The notes beneath the pieces were generated by a model. The model was not told the origin of the DNA, searched no databases, and saw only the letters and a program-made list of their open reading frames with translations. From assembly GCA_913055215.1 (NCBI GenBank), contig CAJXJP010000003.1:1-52458 (forward strand): 52,458 nt of DNA. Reading direction: 5' to 3'. Origin of the DNA: an uncultured Candidatus Altimarinota bacterium. Lineage in GTDB: Bacteria > Patescibacteriota > Gracilibacteria > BD1-5 > UBA6164. Shown one piece after another: positions 30,018 through 40,964 of the stretch (position 1 is the stretch's first letter; each line of letters starts with the position of its first letter). Both the position numbers and the translations under genes were made by a program.

Positions 30018-30089
30018 GTTTAAAAATACTCTCGTCAACATGGTGCTTTAGCTCCATGAAAAAAACACAGGACTGAAACCTTGCGTTGA

Positions 30090-31085
30090 CTAATGATCCA
30101 AAAATCTTTTTTCCCAGTCAATTTTTTCTTTTTTTGAAAATATTCCAAATTCGTGATTTCATGTTTGAATTTGTGCGTGGTAGAAAAAATAATTTCATTT
30201 TTTCATAGATATTTTTTTATAGGCTGGACGAACAGATAGCGATAAATTAAAATTACTTTTGAAGTGCTTTTTGATAAAGTGCCTATGATCTTCAGAGTTT
30301 TTTCATAAGCAAAAAGGCTCTAAAATATCTTCATTGGCAGAAAAATATTCCTTGTGATCTTCATGAATAAAAACTATAATCTCAGCATCTTTTTTATCAA
30401 TGGTATTTCTAATTTTTTCAACTTTTTTTTCAGAAATTCATTTTTCTTTAAAGAATTTTGAATCAGCTAAAAAATAATTTTCCCAATCAATATTATCTTT
30501 TTCATTTATGTCTATTGTTGACGCAAAATCCATCATAGCTGCATTCATTTCTCTTCAAGAGAGATCTGATTTTTCAAACATTTCTTGAAATTCTTTTTTA
30601 TGTTCGGGTGTGAGTTTTGTAAATCTGCTTCAAAAATAATACCTGGCAAATATTTTTTCGATATTTGTATCAAATGCAAGAATATTTTGATTATGTCCAA
30701 ATGATAAAATTGCTTGCGCCGTATAAGGTCAAACCCCAGGCAAATCGAGCAATTCTTTGTATGAATTTGGAAAAAACCCATTATATTTGTCAGAAACAAT
30801 TTTTGCAGTTTTTAGCATATTTCTTGCACGAGAATAATATCAAAGTCATTCATAATATGGAAAAAATTCTTCATAAGAAAGTTTTGCAAAATCATTTACA
30901 CTTGGGAAATTGTTTTTTACACGTTCAAAATATGGGATAACTCTGGAAACTTGAGTTTGTTGTAAAAATATTTCAGAAATCCACACAAAATAGGGATCTT
31001 GATTTATTCTCCAAGGTAAATTATGTCTACCATTTATATGGTACCAATCAAGGATTTTTTTGAAAGGAAATTCTTTGAATGCCAT
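30090..31085 (-). CDS. mutY: A/G-specific adenine glycosylase MutY, without Fe-S cluster
   Basis: 331 residues. Removes adenine opposite 8-oxoG. The helix-hairpin-helix-GPD domain is clear: LPWR, SEIFLQQTQV with the catalytic Glu, LPGVGPYTAQAI (Tyr where Nth has Lys) and AFDTNIEKIFAR with the catalytic Asp. The C-X6-C-X2-C-X5-C cluster loop that should follow M-x-D is absent: the segment reads MMDFASTIDINEKDN with no cysteines. Cluster-less MutY proteins are known in some other bacteria. The C-terminal part (about 225-331) fits the NUDIX-like 8-oxoG recognition domain weakly. Confidence 0.88.
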
Positions 31086-31152
31086 GATGAAAATTTAAAA
31101 ATAATTATTCTCATAAAGTATAAGAAAAAATTCATATTTAAAAGGAGAAAAA

Positions 31153-31245
31153 ATGAATTTGATTAAAATACTTAGGTTTACATCTTTAATATTTGTGTTA
31201 TTATTAATTTTGTTTTATAATAGATATGCTTATTTATTTACTTAA
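31153..31245 (+). CDS. Small single-helix membrane peptide (30 aa)
   Basis: 30 residues: MNLIKILRFTSLIFVLLLIL and a short polar tail, one membrane helix. AAAGGAG sits 5 bases before ATG, which is rare here and supports translation. It ends 5 bases before the next gene. Too short to assign a family. Confidence 0.5.
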   Translation: MNLIKILRFTSLIFVLLLILFYNRYAYLFT

Positions 31246-31250
31246 CAAAT

Positions 31251-31568
31251 ATGCAAAAGACACAAAATAAATGGGAACGCTGGCTCGGTGCTTACAAGGA
31301 AATTAATTCGCATAGATGTAGTAGAATAAAGGGGGCGAATAAGAAAAGTTTTTATGAAAAACATATTCGTAAAAACACAAAAAAGAAAAAGATACATCCA
31401 ATTGAAAAATACTTTGTATCTATTATGTGGGTATTTATTCCTTGTGTGTTGGTAGCATTTGCTATTACAGGGGTAATTGGTTATATTACAGCTATTTTAG
31501 GGGTAATACTATACCATTTTGTAGCGATGCATTATATCATTATGATGGGATGATATCTTAAAGATTAG
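31251..31568 (+). CDS. Small membrane protein of unknown function
   Basis: 105 residues: a strongly basic N-terminal half (about 1-48, many Lys and Arg, possibly nucleic-acid or lipid head-group binding) and two membrane helices (about 55-95). The penultimate part contains one TGA glycine (GGYLKD). No Shine-Dalgarno site. No family recognised. Confidence 0.55.
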
Positions 31569-31570
31569 AA

Positions 31571-31602
31571 ATAAAAAAGTCATGAAAAGTGACTTTTTTA
31601 TT
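31571..31602 (+). terminator. Terminator
   Basis: AAAAAAGTCA / TGACTTTTTT around a 6-base loop, after the stop of 31251-31568. Confidence 0.8.
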
Positions 31603-31656
31603 TGCAATAAAATTACAAAGGTATATAATAAGTGTATATTTTTGTATATATAAATT

Positions 31657-32301
31657 ATGCCTAAAAAATTACCAGAATTCATGGAATATTTTTTTCATGA
31701 CTGTCTTCGAAATGAACCGTCTTTTTCTTATAAAACTATGTTTTGATGATATGGTATTTATAAAAATGCTAAAATATTTGCGATTTACGTTGGACCTGGT
31801 GAGGTATATTTTAAAGTATGAGACAATAATAGGCAAGACTATCTTGATCTATGATCGTCTTGTTTTAAATATAAAAAACAGGGTAAAACTATGGAGTTGT
31901 CTTATTATTTATTACCAGAAGAATTATTTGAGAATTATGATGAATTAATGATTTGGATTAATAAATCTTTAGAAGTTCCGACAAAAACTATAAAAAAAAC
32001 TAAGAAAAATCCTGAATTAGATAAGAAAATATTAGAATTTCTTCAGACTATTCCAAAATGAAAAGTAGCTAGTTATAAAGCAATAGCTGATAAATTTTGA
32101 GTACACCCAAGAAAAATAGCATCGGTTATGAGATATAACAAAGAACCATGAATTTATCCTTGTTATAAAGTGGTGGCAGATTCTGGAAAAATAAGTGGCT
32201 ATAATACACAAAGATGAGTTTCTGAAAAAATAGAAAAACTTTTATCAGATGGAGTGAAGATCGAAAATAATGTTATCGAAAAAAAATATTTTATTGATTA
32301 A
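31657..32301 (+). CDS. TfoX N-terminal domain fused to MGMT-like alkyltransferase
   Basis: 214 residues in two domains. Residues about 1-100 are a TfoX_N domain (KTMFGGYGIYKNAKIFAI, VYFKVGD, LSYYLLPEELFE). Residues about 118-205 are the MGMT/Ada DNA-binding domain: IPKGKVASYKAIADKFG, ASVMRYNKEP, then YPCYKVV with the reactive Cys (consensus PCHRV) and S-G-K-I-S-G-Y. With Cys kept it may act as an alkyltransferase rather than an alkyltransferase-like protein, though His and Arg of PCHR are Tyr and Lys. The fusion partner TfoX_N has no proven role in repair. Confidence 0.85.
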
Positions 32302-32312
32302 TTTTTTATATT

Positions 32313-32786
32313 ATGGAAAAAATAATACATTGAGGATTTAGGATTGTTGGAACAAAAATTACAACTAACAATCAAGAAGCTATGGTAGAAAAAACAATCG
32401 AAGCAGCATGGGGGAACTTTATGAAAAATGCATTATATAATGAAATTTCATGAAAAATAAGTAATGAAATATTTTGATTATATTGTCATTTTGAAAAAGA
32501 TTTTACAAATGATAGTATGAATAAAAACTATGATTTAGTTATAGGTTGTAAAGTATCAAATGACATGGTTGCTCCAGAATGAATGGTCGCGATTGATGTT
32601 CCAGAAGCAAGTTATATGCGATATGAAGCAAAGTGAGCAATGCCGGATGCAGTAATTCATACTTGGGAAAAAATATGGACAAATCAAAATTTACCAAAAA
32701 ATTACACTTTTGATTATGAGGTATATTGAGAAAAGGCACAAAACTGAGATCAAAGTGAAGCAGAGGTATTTGTTGGAGTTGATTAA
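32313..32786 (+). CDS. GyrI-like/AraC effector-binding domain protein
   Basis: 157 residues fitting the GyrI-like small-molecule binding fold found at the C-terminus of AraC activators and alone in SbmC: repeated strand-helix-strand units, Y-D-L-V-I-G-C-K-V, M-V-A-I-D-V-P-E-A-S-Y, and a closing DYEVYGEKA ... E-A-E-V-F-V-G-V-D. No DNA-binding domain. Stand-alone members bind or hydrolyse xenobiotics, or inhibit gyrase. 11 bases downstream of the TfoX-MGMT gene, so co-transcribed. Confidence 0.8.
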
Positions 32787-32794
32787 TGAAAAAT

Positions 32795-32824
32795 AAAAAA
32801 ACAAGAGCAAAGCTCTTGTTTTTT
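32795..32824. terminator. Bidirectional terminator
   Basis: AAAAACAAGAGC / GCTCTTGTTTTT with a 3-base loop between convergent genes. Confidence 0.85.
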
Positions 32825-33902
32825 AGTATGAAATTTTACTTGAACACTTAACGCGTTCAGATTTGGCTATAACGATATTTTCAATTCTTACTCAAAATTT
32901 TCCAGGAAGGTAAATTCCAGGCTCAATCGTAAAAGCCATTCATGGTTTAATTTCCTCTTGAGAAAATTGATTAATCCATGGTTTTTCATGTACATTTACT
33001 CAAATTCAATGCCCAGTTGAATGTGAAAAATAAGGACCATATCCATCTTTTTCTATAGAATTTCTAGCAATTAAATCAATTTCATATGCCTTCATTCAAA
33101 CTTTCGTTCATAAAATCGCTTTTATATGCGCCTTTTTTACACTTTGATAAATATTTGCAAATTCTTCATAATCTTTAGTTTTTGCTCCAACCCAATAGGT
33201 TCTTGTAAAGTCGGAACAGTATCATTTATAGATTGCACCCATGTCAATTAGTAAAGGACCATTTTCAATGAGTGTTTCTCCTGCTGTATGATGCGCTATG
33301 GCAGAATGTGATCAAAAGGCCACAATTGAATCAAAACTTTCTGATTCTCATCCGAATTCAAGAATTTTATTGATGATTATATTTCTTACTTCAATTTCGG
33401 TTTTTCAAATTATTTGTTTCGATTTGATTAAGTACTCTATATAAAGGGCAACTTGATCAATAATTTTGATAGCTTTTCACAACCTATCCTGTTCACGTTC
33501 AGATTTACAAAGACGAATTTTTTCAAAAAATGAAGGAATAATTTCCATTTTTTTTGGGTGAGAATTTACTCACATATCAGATTTATTTTTAATTTCTTTG
33601 AAATATTTTAAAGTAAGGCTTTCTTCAACCTCAATGGCTTTTGAATCAGAACAACTAATAAGCATAGCATCGATTAAAGGTCATGAAATTTCATGAAAAT
33701 ATACTTTTTCCATGTTTGTTTTTTCACAAATTCTTTTCTCGTTTAATTTTTTTGTTTTTTCGAAATATCTTTTATCTAAAAAAATATGAATTCCATTTTT
33801 TCTCAAAGCAATTCATCATAATGTTGGTTGAAAACCTAATAAATAGAAAAAATCCTTATTTATTATGCCATTATCTGTGTCTGTAATCAAAAAAGTTGCC
33901 AT
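32823..33902 (-). CDS. M24-family aminopeptidase (Xaa-Pro type)
   Basis: 359 residues. An N-terminal creatinase-like domain (about 1-125) precedes the pita-bread catalytic domain. All five metal ligands are visible: LLIDMGA (Asp), CSDFTRT (Asp), HSTGHGIG (His), FTIEPGIYL (Glu) and RIENIV (Glu). Cuts N-terminal residues before proline in cytoplasmic peptides; useful for an organism living on imported peptides. Divergent from the next gene across a 120-base promoter region. Confidence 0.9.
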
Positions 33903-33968
33903 ACAGTTTGGTTTATAGTTGTATTTTTATAATTGTATCATTTTATTTGATAAAATTCAAAAATCTCT

Positions 33969-33998
33969 TTGAAAAAACCGGAAAAAAGATAATATAAT
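33969..33998 (+). promoter_or_regulatory. Promoter of the FAD oxidoreductase operon
   Basis: TTGAAA, 18-base spacer, TATAAT, 27 bases before ATG 34026. Confidence 0.5.
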
Positions 33999-34025
33999 GT
34001 ATATATTAAGTATATAAAAATTACC

Positions 34026-35474
34026 ATGAAAAAATTAATCATATTATTCGTAGTTATTTTGTTGAGTTTTTGCGTATTTGTAGGCTATTTTATATTACCG
34101 GCAAATATTCCACATACTGATAAGATAACAGATTTTTCGAGAATTGAACAAGAAATTATTTCAGAAGAAATTCATGTGGAAAAAATTCAAGAAATCAAAG
34201 ATGCGCTTAATCAAGCAAAAAAATCATGAACGAAAGTTTCTATTGCGGGCGGAAGGTTTAGCGGGGGAGGTCATATCATGACAAAATATGGAATGATGAT
34301 TGATATGTCAGGTTTTAATAAAATTTTAGATTATATCCCAGAATCACAATTAATAACTGTAGAATCTTGAATCAGATGGCGTGAAATCCAGGAACATATT
34401 CAGGCAGATAATTTAGCAATTTGAGTCATGCAGTCTTCAAGTATTTTCACTGTTTGAGGATCGATGTCATCAAATATACATGGGAGAGATGCCCGTTTAT
34501 GAACGATTGTTGACTCGATTGAATCATTTAGATTATTATGAGCTGATGGCAAAGTAATAAATGTTTCGAGAGAAGAAAATTCAGAATTATTTTCATTGGT
34601 AATTTGAGGCTATGGATTATTTGGAGTCATTACAGATGTGACGATTCGTCTTGTTCCTGATGAAAATTATAAACGTTACACTATTGCTCTTACGAAAGAA
34701 AATTATGCAAGGTATTTAGAAAAAAATATCATAGATAACGATAATATAGGACTTCATTTTTGAAGACTTTCATTCGCACCTTGAGATAAGTTTTTAAAAG
34801 AGTTTTTTGTTACTAATTATGAAAAAATTAATGAAAAAGACCTAAATATTTCAGTTGATAAAAAAATTGAAAATGAAAAAAATGTTTTAAGAAATAGATT
34901 CTTTTTTAATCTTTCTAGGGAGTTTAATTGGGCAAGAAATCTTCGTTGGTTTTTACAGAAAAAATTTACCGATAATATAAATAGTACTCAATATGTTTCG
35001 CGTAATAATGCTATGAATCCACCGATTGAATTTATTTCTTATTATAGTGAAAAGGATACAGATATTTTACAAGAATATTATATTCCAGTTGAAAATTTTT
35101 CTGAATTTATAGATGATTTATGAAAAATATTATCAGAAAATAATGTAAATTTATTAAGCCTAACTACTCGTTATGTACCAAAAAATACAGAAATATTTTT
35201 GGATTATAATCCTGTAGATATGGTCGCAGTTGTACTGTATTTTAATGTATGACTGAGTGATTCGGAGCAAGAAAATGTAAAAAGTTATATTCAAGAAATA
35301 ATTACATCAACAGATATACATGGATGAAGATATTATTTAACATATCAAAACTATGCAAATAAAGAATTGTTAATGAAGAATTATTGAGAATTTTCAGATT
35401 TTCTAGACTTAAAAAAGAAATATGACCCACAAGAGTTATTCTCAAATAAATTTTATGAAACTTATTCAAAATAA
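34026..35474 (+). CDS. Membrane-anchored FAD-binding (PCMH-type) oxidoreductase
   Basis: 482 residues. An N-terminal membrane anchor or signal (about 4-24) is followed by a PCMH-type FAD domain: VSIAGGRFSGGGH, G-I-R-W-R-E-I, and SSSIFTVGGSMSSNIHGRD, then LFGVITDVTIRLV. This arrangement resembles DprE1, alditol and aldonolactone oxidases. The C-terminal half is the substrate domain, ending KKYDPQELFSNKFY, as in the family. The substrate is not readable; a cell envelope sugar is possible given the anchor. Next gene follows after 2 bases. Confidence 0.82.
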
Positions 35475-35476
35475 TT

Positions 35477-36604
35477 ATGGAAAATAAAAAATTTTCACTC
35501 AAAGATGAACTATTTAACCAAGATAAAGTAGAATTTATTGCGAATAATATTTCTCAGGTATATGGAGGTTTTGATAAAAATGCATTTATAAAAGAAACAA
35601 TTCAAAAATTTCCTGAACTGGAATTAAAACAAAGAATATTCCATATTCGTGATATGCTTGATAAATATTTGGATACAAATTATTTCGATTGTGTAGATAT
35701 TTTATTAAATAGTCTGCCGAAAGAATTAGATCCTAATCTTACGGATAATGATTTCGGATATTTTATTTTATCTCCATATTGAGAATATATTGCAAAATTT
35801 GGATGCGAAAGAAAATATTTAGATTTTTCGTTCGATGCTATGTTAGAGTGCACAAAAAGATTTTCTATGGAATTTGCCATTCGTCCATTCTTAAAAAAAT
35901 TTCCTGAAGAAACTTTGAAATATGTTGAATTATGCTCAAAACATGAAAACTATCACGTAAGAAGGCTCGCTTCTGAATGAATTCGCCCAAATTTACCATG
36001 GTGAGGAAAAGTGGATTTATGAGTTGAAAACACACTTAAAATTTTAGATAATTTATATACTGATGAAACTCAGTATGTCTTGAGAAGCGTAGCAAATAAT
36101 TTAAATGATCTATCTAAAATTGATTCGGTTGCAGTGATTGAAAGGCTGAAAAAATGGCAAAAATCAAAAAAACAATCTGATAAAAATATTAATTTTTTGA
36201 TTCGTCATGCATTACGCACACAAATTAAATTATGAAATCAATCAGCATTAGCGTTATTAGGGTATAAAAAACCAGAAATAGAGTTTATAAACTTTGAAGT
36301 TATCACTAAAAAGGTCAAACTTTGAGAGTCAGCAATATTTAATTTCGAAATATTCTCGAAAAAAGCTCAAAATATTATTATAAATTATCACTTATATTTT
36401 GTCTGAGCAAATGGAAAACTTTCCTATAAAGTATTTCATGTTTGAAAAAAGAATGTAAATAATTGAGAAAAAGTAGAATATGAAAAAAAACATCCATTAC
36501 GCGAAATGACTACAAAAAAACTCTATTCATGAGAACATTTCATAGAAGTAGTTATTAATGGAGAAATTTTTGAAAAAAAGAGCTTTAAATTTGAAGCGCT
36601 CTAG
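35477..36604 (+). CDS. AlkC-like DNA alkylation repair protein with C-terminal Ig-like domain
   Basis: 375 residues. Helical HEAT-like repeats with the AlkC signature NYHVRRLASEGIRPNLPWG and YVLRSVANNLNDLSK. AlkC/AlkD glycosylases remove 3-methyladenine and 7-methylguanine. Residues about 275-375 are predicted beta strands (Ig-like), as found in some AlkC proteins. 2 bases after the oxidoreductase stop, so in one operon. Together with the TfoX-MGMT fusion it gives two alkylation repair enzymes in 5 kb. Confidence 0.8.
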
Positions 36605-36673
36605 GGTATGATTTTTTGCTTTTTTGTCAAAAAAAGCTAGTATAAGAAAAATATATTTTATTAATAAAGAACT

Positions 36674-37918
36674 ATGTCACAATCAATTATTTGTCCAAAT
36701 TGTAGCACATCAATCGATTTAGATAAGTTGGCTGATGAAAAATATTCAAAATTAATCAAAGACCAAGAAGTAAAACTAAAAGCTGAACAAGAAAATCAAA
36801 GAGAAGCTTTTGAAAAAGAAATGGAAGCAAAAACTGTTGAAATGAGAAAAAAAGCTCAAGAATTTGCAGAAAAAAAAGCATTGGAAGCAAAAAAAGAAAT
36901 GCAGCTTGAAATGAAAGATATGCAAGAACAACTTGATAAAGCTGAAAAAGATAAAGAAGAGTCTAGAAAAAAAGAACTAGATATGCTCAAAAAACAAAGA
37001 GAATTAGAAGATAAGGAAAAAAACTTTGAGTTAGAAATGGAGAAAAAAATGCTTGAAGAAAGAAAAAATATTGAAAAAGCATTAGAAGAAAAGATGAAAG
37101 AAAATTCTCAAAAAGAAATTGATATAAAAATGGAAAAAGTTCAAGAAGAATTTAGAAAAAAAGAATTAGAGTACCAAAAACAACAAGAACAATTAAAGAA
37201 ATCACTTGATGATGCAAAAAGAAAAGCTGAACAATGATCTCAACAAATTCAATGAGATATCCAAGAAGATGACTTAAAAAATGCACTAGAACAAAACTTT
37301 GCTATTGATGATATTGCAGATGTTCCGACTGGTATAAAATGAGCTGACTTGATCCAAACGGTTAAAAATAATCTTGGGCAAGCTTCGGGGACACTTGTTT
37401 GGGAGTCTAAAAATACAAAGTCATGGCAAGATGCGTGGATTATGAAATTAAAAGAAGATAACCTAAAAGTAAACGGAAATATGCCAATTTTGGTTTCAAC
37501 AGTTCTGCCAAAAGGTTTGCAAAATTTTGGAATGATTGAAGAAGTAATGGTTTGTTTACCAGAATATGCAGTGGCGGTAGCTTCGCTTTTAAGAAACCAA
37601 TTGTTAGCTATTTCTAAGGTAGAAAAAACACATCAATGAAAAGATATTAAAATGGAAATGTTATACAGATATTTATCAAGTCAGGAATTTTCAGGAAAAA
37701 TCTCTATGATGGTAGATGTATTTTCAAACCTAAAATCATGAATTGATACGGAAAGAAGAGCGATGGAAAAAAATTGGAAAAAAAGAGAAAAAGATTTAGA
37801 AAGAGCTACTTTTGCAGTAACAGGAATGTATGGTGAACTTGAATCACTCATGGGACAAGCTTTACCAGGAGCAGAAAAACTGGAACTGGGTGCTGGAGAT
37901 GAAGAAGATGAATATTAA
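36674..37918 (+). CDS. DUF2130 protein, RmuC/PD-(D/E)XK-like, with zinc-binding start
   Basis: 414 residues. An N-terminal CPNCSTSID zinc knuckle half, a long charged coiled coil (about 20-190), then the DUF2130 nuclease-like core: GDIQEDDLKNALEQNF, DVPTGIKGADLIQTV, SGTLVWESKNTKSWQDAWIMKLKED (E-x-K type pair). The order resembles RmuC, thought to act in DNA recombination. Several TGA glycines in the core, none in the coiled coil. No Shine-Dalgarno site. Confidence 0.88.
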
Positions 37919-37921
37919 TAA

Positions 37922-37951
37922 AAATAGCTCACAAATGAGCTATTTTTTTAC
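37922..37951 (+). terminator. Terminator after DUF2130 gene
   Basis: AAATAGCTCA / TGAGCTATTT with a 4-base loop and T-run. Confidence 0.85.
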
Positions 37952-37969
37952 TTATAAATTATAGAAAAA

Positions 37970-38389
37970 ATGGAAAATAAGTTATCACTTGATTTTGGTT
38001 CAAAAAAACCAAAATTTCGTAGAAAAATAATGCAAAATGTAATTATTGATAGAAAATCAAAGTATACAGTAGTTGGTTGATATGTTGAATCAAAAGAAGA
38101 AGTGAAAATATTTATCTCAGAACTGTTAAAAGATAAATACTTTAGAAAATCGACGCATAATACTTTTGCTTATAGAATTAAGCTTGAGAATGGATCAATT
38201 TTAGAGTGAAAAAATGATGATGGGGAAACTTGAGCAGGAAACTGTGTTCTAAGAGAACTTCAAAGAGAAGAGTTTATCAATACTATAGTGGTTGTTACTC
38301 GTTATTTTTGAGGAATTCACCTGCAAGCAGATAGATTTAAAAACGTAATCGAAGGAACGAAAATTATATTAAAGGAAATATCAGATTAA
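37970..38389 (+). CDS. IMPACT/YigZ family protein (UPF0029 N-terminal domain)
   Basis: 139 residues: DRKSKYTVVGGYV, THNTFAYRI, the DDGETGAGN stretch (family DDGEP-x-G-T-A-G) and VVTRYFGGIHL. The C-terminal YigZ domain is missing, so this is a short single-domain form. Relatives affect translation or bind nucleic acid; role not established. Begins 52 bases after the DUF2130 stop. Confidence 0.88.
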
Positions 38390-38439
38390 GTTTCTTTTAA
38401 CATCAAACTATATAATAAGAAAAGTTAATCTTTAATATT

Positions 38440-39609
38440 ATGATTATGAAAATATTTAAAAAATTTATTACGATTTTTGTTATAATTCTATTTTTCTTTG
38501 GAATGAGTTTAGCTTATTCTCCAGTTGAAAAAGATTTTCAAATTGCAGAAAGAATTGAAAATAATCTATATGAAAAAATTGAAAATAATCAGAATTTATT
38601 GCCTGAAGAGGTAGTTGATAGACTGATATTTATTCAAAATAATAAAAATTTATCATCAAGGGCACTGTTTATTCTTGATATTATTATCGAAGATATGATT
38701 CATGATTTTAATCTTGAAAATATATATTCGTACCAAGATATGACAGAAGATGATTGTTATGATGATGAAAAGTATGATATTGAAGGAAAATACTGTTATA
38801 TTGAGTGAAAAGAAAATGAGAATAATATCGAAGAATACTACGATAAAAACTTCCAAATTAACCAAGATAATGATGAATGAGAGGGGAATATTGAAGCGAG
38901 ATATGGTGTCTTTGAAAATAATATTACTCTCTTAAATTGATTGGAAAACCAAGAGCATAGAGAAGTTTGGGAGATGTTTTCGTACATAATTCCTAAAAAT
39001 TATAGAGTAGATTTTATCGAATATGTTGTGTCGAATAATCCTGATTCAGATACATATGCACATGTTCAACAAAATTCAGAAGATTATACAAAATGGGAAT
39101 TGCATATAAACAGGTCAGCATTTTATGATACAAAGGGAAATTTAATTAAAAAAGAATCATTACATACGCTCATTCACGAGTTTGCACATGTACTAACTTT
39201 AAATAAATCACAAGTTCAATATTATCCATTAGACGCGCCAGAATATACACTTTGATTGTATCAAGATAGGTGTAATAATAATTCAATTTCAGAATGATGC
39301 TTATATAAGGCATCTTATTTAAATAATTTCATCAATACATTTTGGGAAGAGGATTTTAGGAAAATAAAAAATGCACAAGAATGAGAAGAATTTGATTTTT
39401 ATACAAATAGTGAAACAAATTTTGTGACAGACTATGCTTCTACAAATCCTGGCGAAGATATAGCAGAAACATTTACCTATTTTGTTTTAGGAAATAAACC
39501 AGAATACACAACTATAGCGAATCAAAAAGTTTTACAACTCTATGAATATCCTGAGCTGATACATTTAAAAAACTTAATACAAGGAAGAATTCTTAAGTTG
39601 AGTAAATAA
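38440..39609 (+). CDS. Secreted zinc metallopeptidase (HExxH)
   Basis: 389 residues with a signal peptide (about 1-26, ending SLAYS). A pro-region rich in Asp and Glu (about 95-155) precedes the catalytic motif LIHEFAHVL (His-Glu-x-x-His), with a third ligand probably Glu in NPGEDIAETF about 90 residues later; this fits gluzincins. Cysteines in the middle may form disulphides. Likely acts outside the cell, on host or own wall proteins. No close family recognised. Confidence 0.82.
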
Positions 39610-39640
39610 TTATTTTACAATTTGGTTTAAATTATTAAAA

Positions 39641-39677
39641 TAATGACTAAATACTTTATTTTAGTCATTATTTTTTA
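39641..39677 (+). terminator. Terminator after the metallopeptidase
   Basis: AATAATGACTAAA / TTTAGTCATTATT stem with T-run. Confidence 0.85.
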
Positions 39678-39679
39678 TT

Positions 39680-40264
39680 ATGAAAAATATTATTATTGTT
39701 ACTGCACATCCTAGTTCAAAATGATTTACGCATGATATTGCAAAAAAATATCAAGAATCAGCTGAATTAGAAGGGAATAGTGTTACTATTATTGATTTAT
39801 ATTCAGATGAATATAAACAAGATTATCTTGCATTTGAAAATGTAAAAGATGATTGGCCAAAAGATGATAAAATACAAAAAATACAAAACCTTATGTCAGA
39901 AGCAAATGAATTTGTTTTTGTTGCACCAATTTGGTGGGGACAAGTTCCAGCGGTTATGAAAAATTTTATTGATGTAAATTTTTCGGCAGGATTTGCTTTT
40001 AAGTATGAGAAATGATGAAAAATAGTATGATTATTTAAATGAAAAACAGCAAGAGTATTCTTAACGTGTGATGCGCCAGGATTTATCTATAAAATGGTTC
40101 CATTTGCTATGAGATTTAAATGATATTTCTGAATGTATGTTTTTGGATTCTGTGGAATGAAATTGAAATCATGTAATATTTTTGATCATATGCATAAAAA
40201 TAAAAGTTCAGAATCAAGAAAAAAAATGTTATCTACAGTAGAAAAAATAGCAAAAAAGTCATAG
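39680..40264 (+). CDS. NAD(P)H-dependent flavin oxidoreductase (NQO1/KefF fold)
   Basis: 194 residues, flavodoxin-like: IIIVTAHPSSKGFTHDIA (phosphate loop for flavin), APIWWGQVPAVMKNFID and FGFCGMK, as in the NQO1/MdaB/KefF family. Reduces quinones or related electrophiles with NAD(P)H. Starts 3 bases after the previous terminator; ends inside its own. Confidence 0.88.
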
Positions 40265-40282
40265 TAATATGACTTTTTTTAT
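40250..40282 (+). terminator. Terminator overlapping the end of the oxidoreductase gene
   Basis: AAAAAAGTCAT / ATGACTTTTTT stem that includes the stop codon. Confidence 0.8.
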
Positions 40283-40326
40283 TTATAAAAAAGACTATAA
40301 TAATACAAATATTATTGAAAAACAAT

Positions 40327-40842
40327 ATGGAAATAAAAATTCAACGTTCGATGAGAAAAACTTTGGCATTACAAGTAAGAAATTCTCAAATTATAGTAAA
40401 AGCACCGATGTTTGTTACAAAGAAAATCATTTTAGATTTTATCGATAAGCATAAGTCTTGGATAGAAAGAAAAATTACAAACCAACAAAAAAGTGTTATA
40501 GATATTGAAAAAATCGATGAATATAAAAAATTGGCAAAGAAAATTTTGCCAATGAGGGTAGAACAATTAGCAAATAGATTTTGATATAATTATAAAAGTA
40601 TTAAAATCAACTCAGCAAAAACAAGATGGGGAAGTTGTACGAGTCAGAAAAATCTTAACTTTACATTTCGATTAGTACTTACTCCTCCTGAAATTATTGA
40701 CTATGTTATTTGTCATGAATTGGCCCATTTAAAAGAAATGAATCATTCAAAGGCATTTCGGAATGAAGTTGAAAAAATGGATAAAAATTATAAAAAACAT
40801 GATAGATGGCTGAAAGATAATTGAGATTTATATGTTTTTTAA
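40327..40842 (+). CDS. YgjP-like metallopeptidase (M48-related, DUF45)
   Basis: 171 residues. Landmarks: T-R-W-G-S-C-T (about 100), then VICHELAHLKEMNHSKAF with HExxH and the downstream His of the family. Members are cytoplasmic zinc proteases. Starts at ATG 40327 (a longer TTG start at 40315 lacks support). No Shine-Dalgarno site. Confidence 0.9.
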
Positions 40843-40849
40843 GATTAAT

Positions 40850-40877
40850 TTGACAGATATAAAATTTAATGTATATT
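40850..40877 (+). promoter_or_regulatory. Promoter of the lipoprotein gene
   Basis: A perfect TTGACA, 16-base spacer, TATATT. It is followed by an 80-base leader containing CCTTAG / CTAAGG around an inner AAGTAAT / ATTACTT hairpin (40890-40937). Confidence 0.65.
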
Positions 40878-40964
40878 AAATAAACTTAACCTTAGTTAAA
40901 GGTTTAAAAAGTAATATATCATTACTTACCTCTAAGGTCAAAAACAAAAATAAAGGAGCATACT

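Noticed and set aside
30018-30089. GTCAAC...GTTGAC pair as a riboswitch
   Set aside because: Only six base pairs enclose an unstructured loop between convergent genes; no known riboswitch core is recognisable.
31039-31047. Another TATGGTAC-type att core
   Set aside because: It lies inside mutY without flanking repeat similarity or a recombinase; a chance match.
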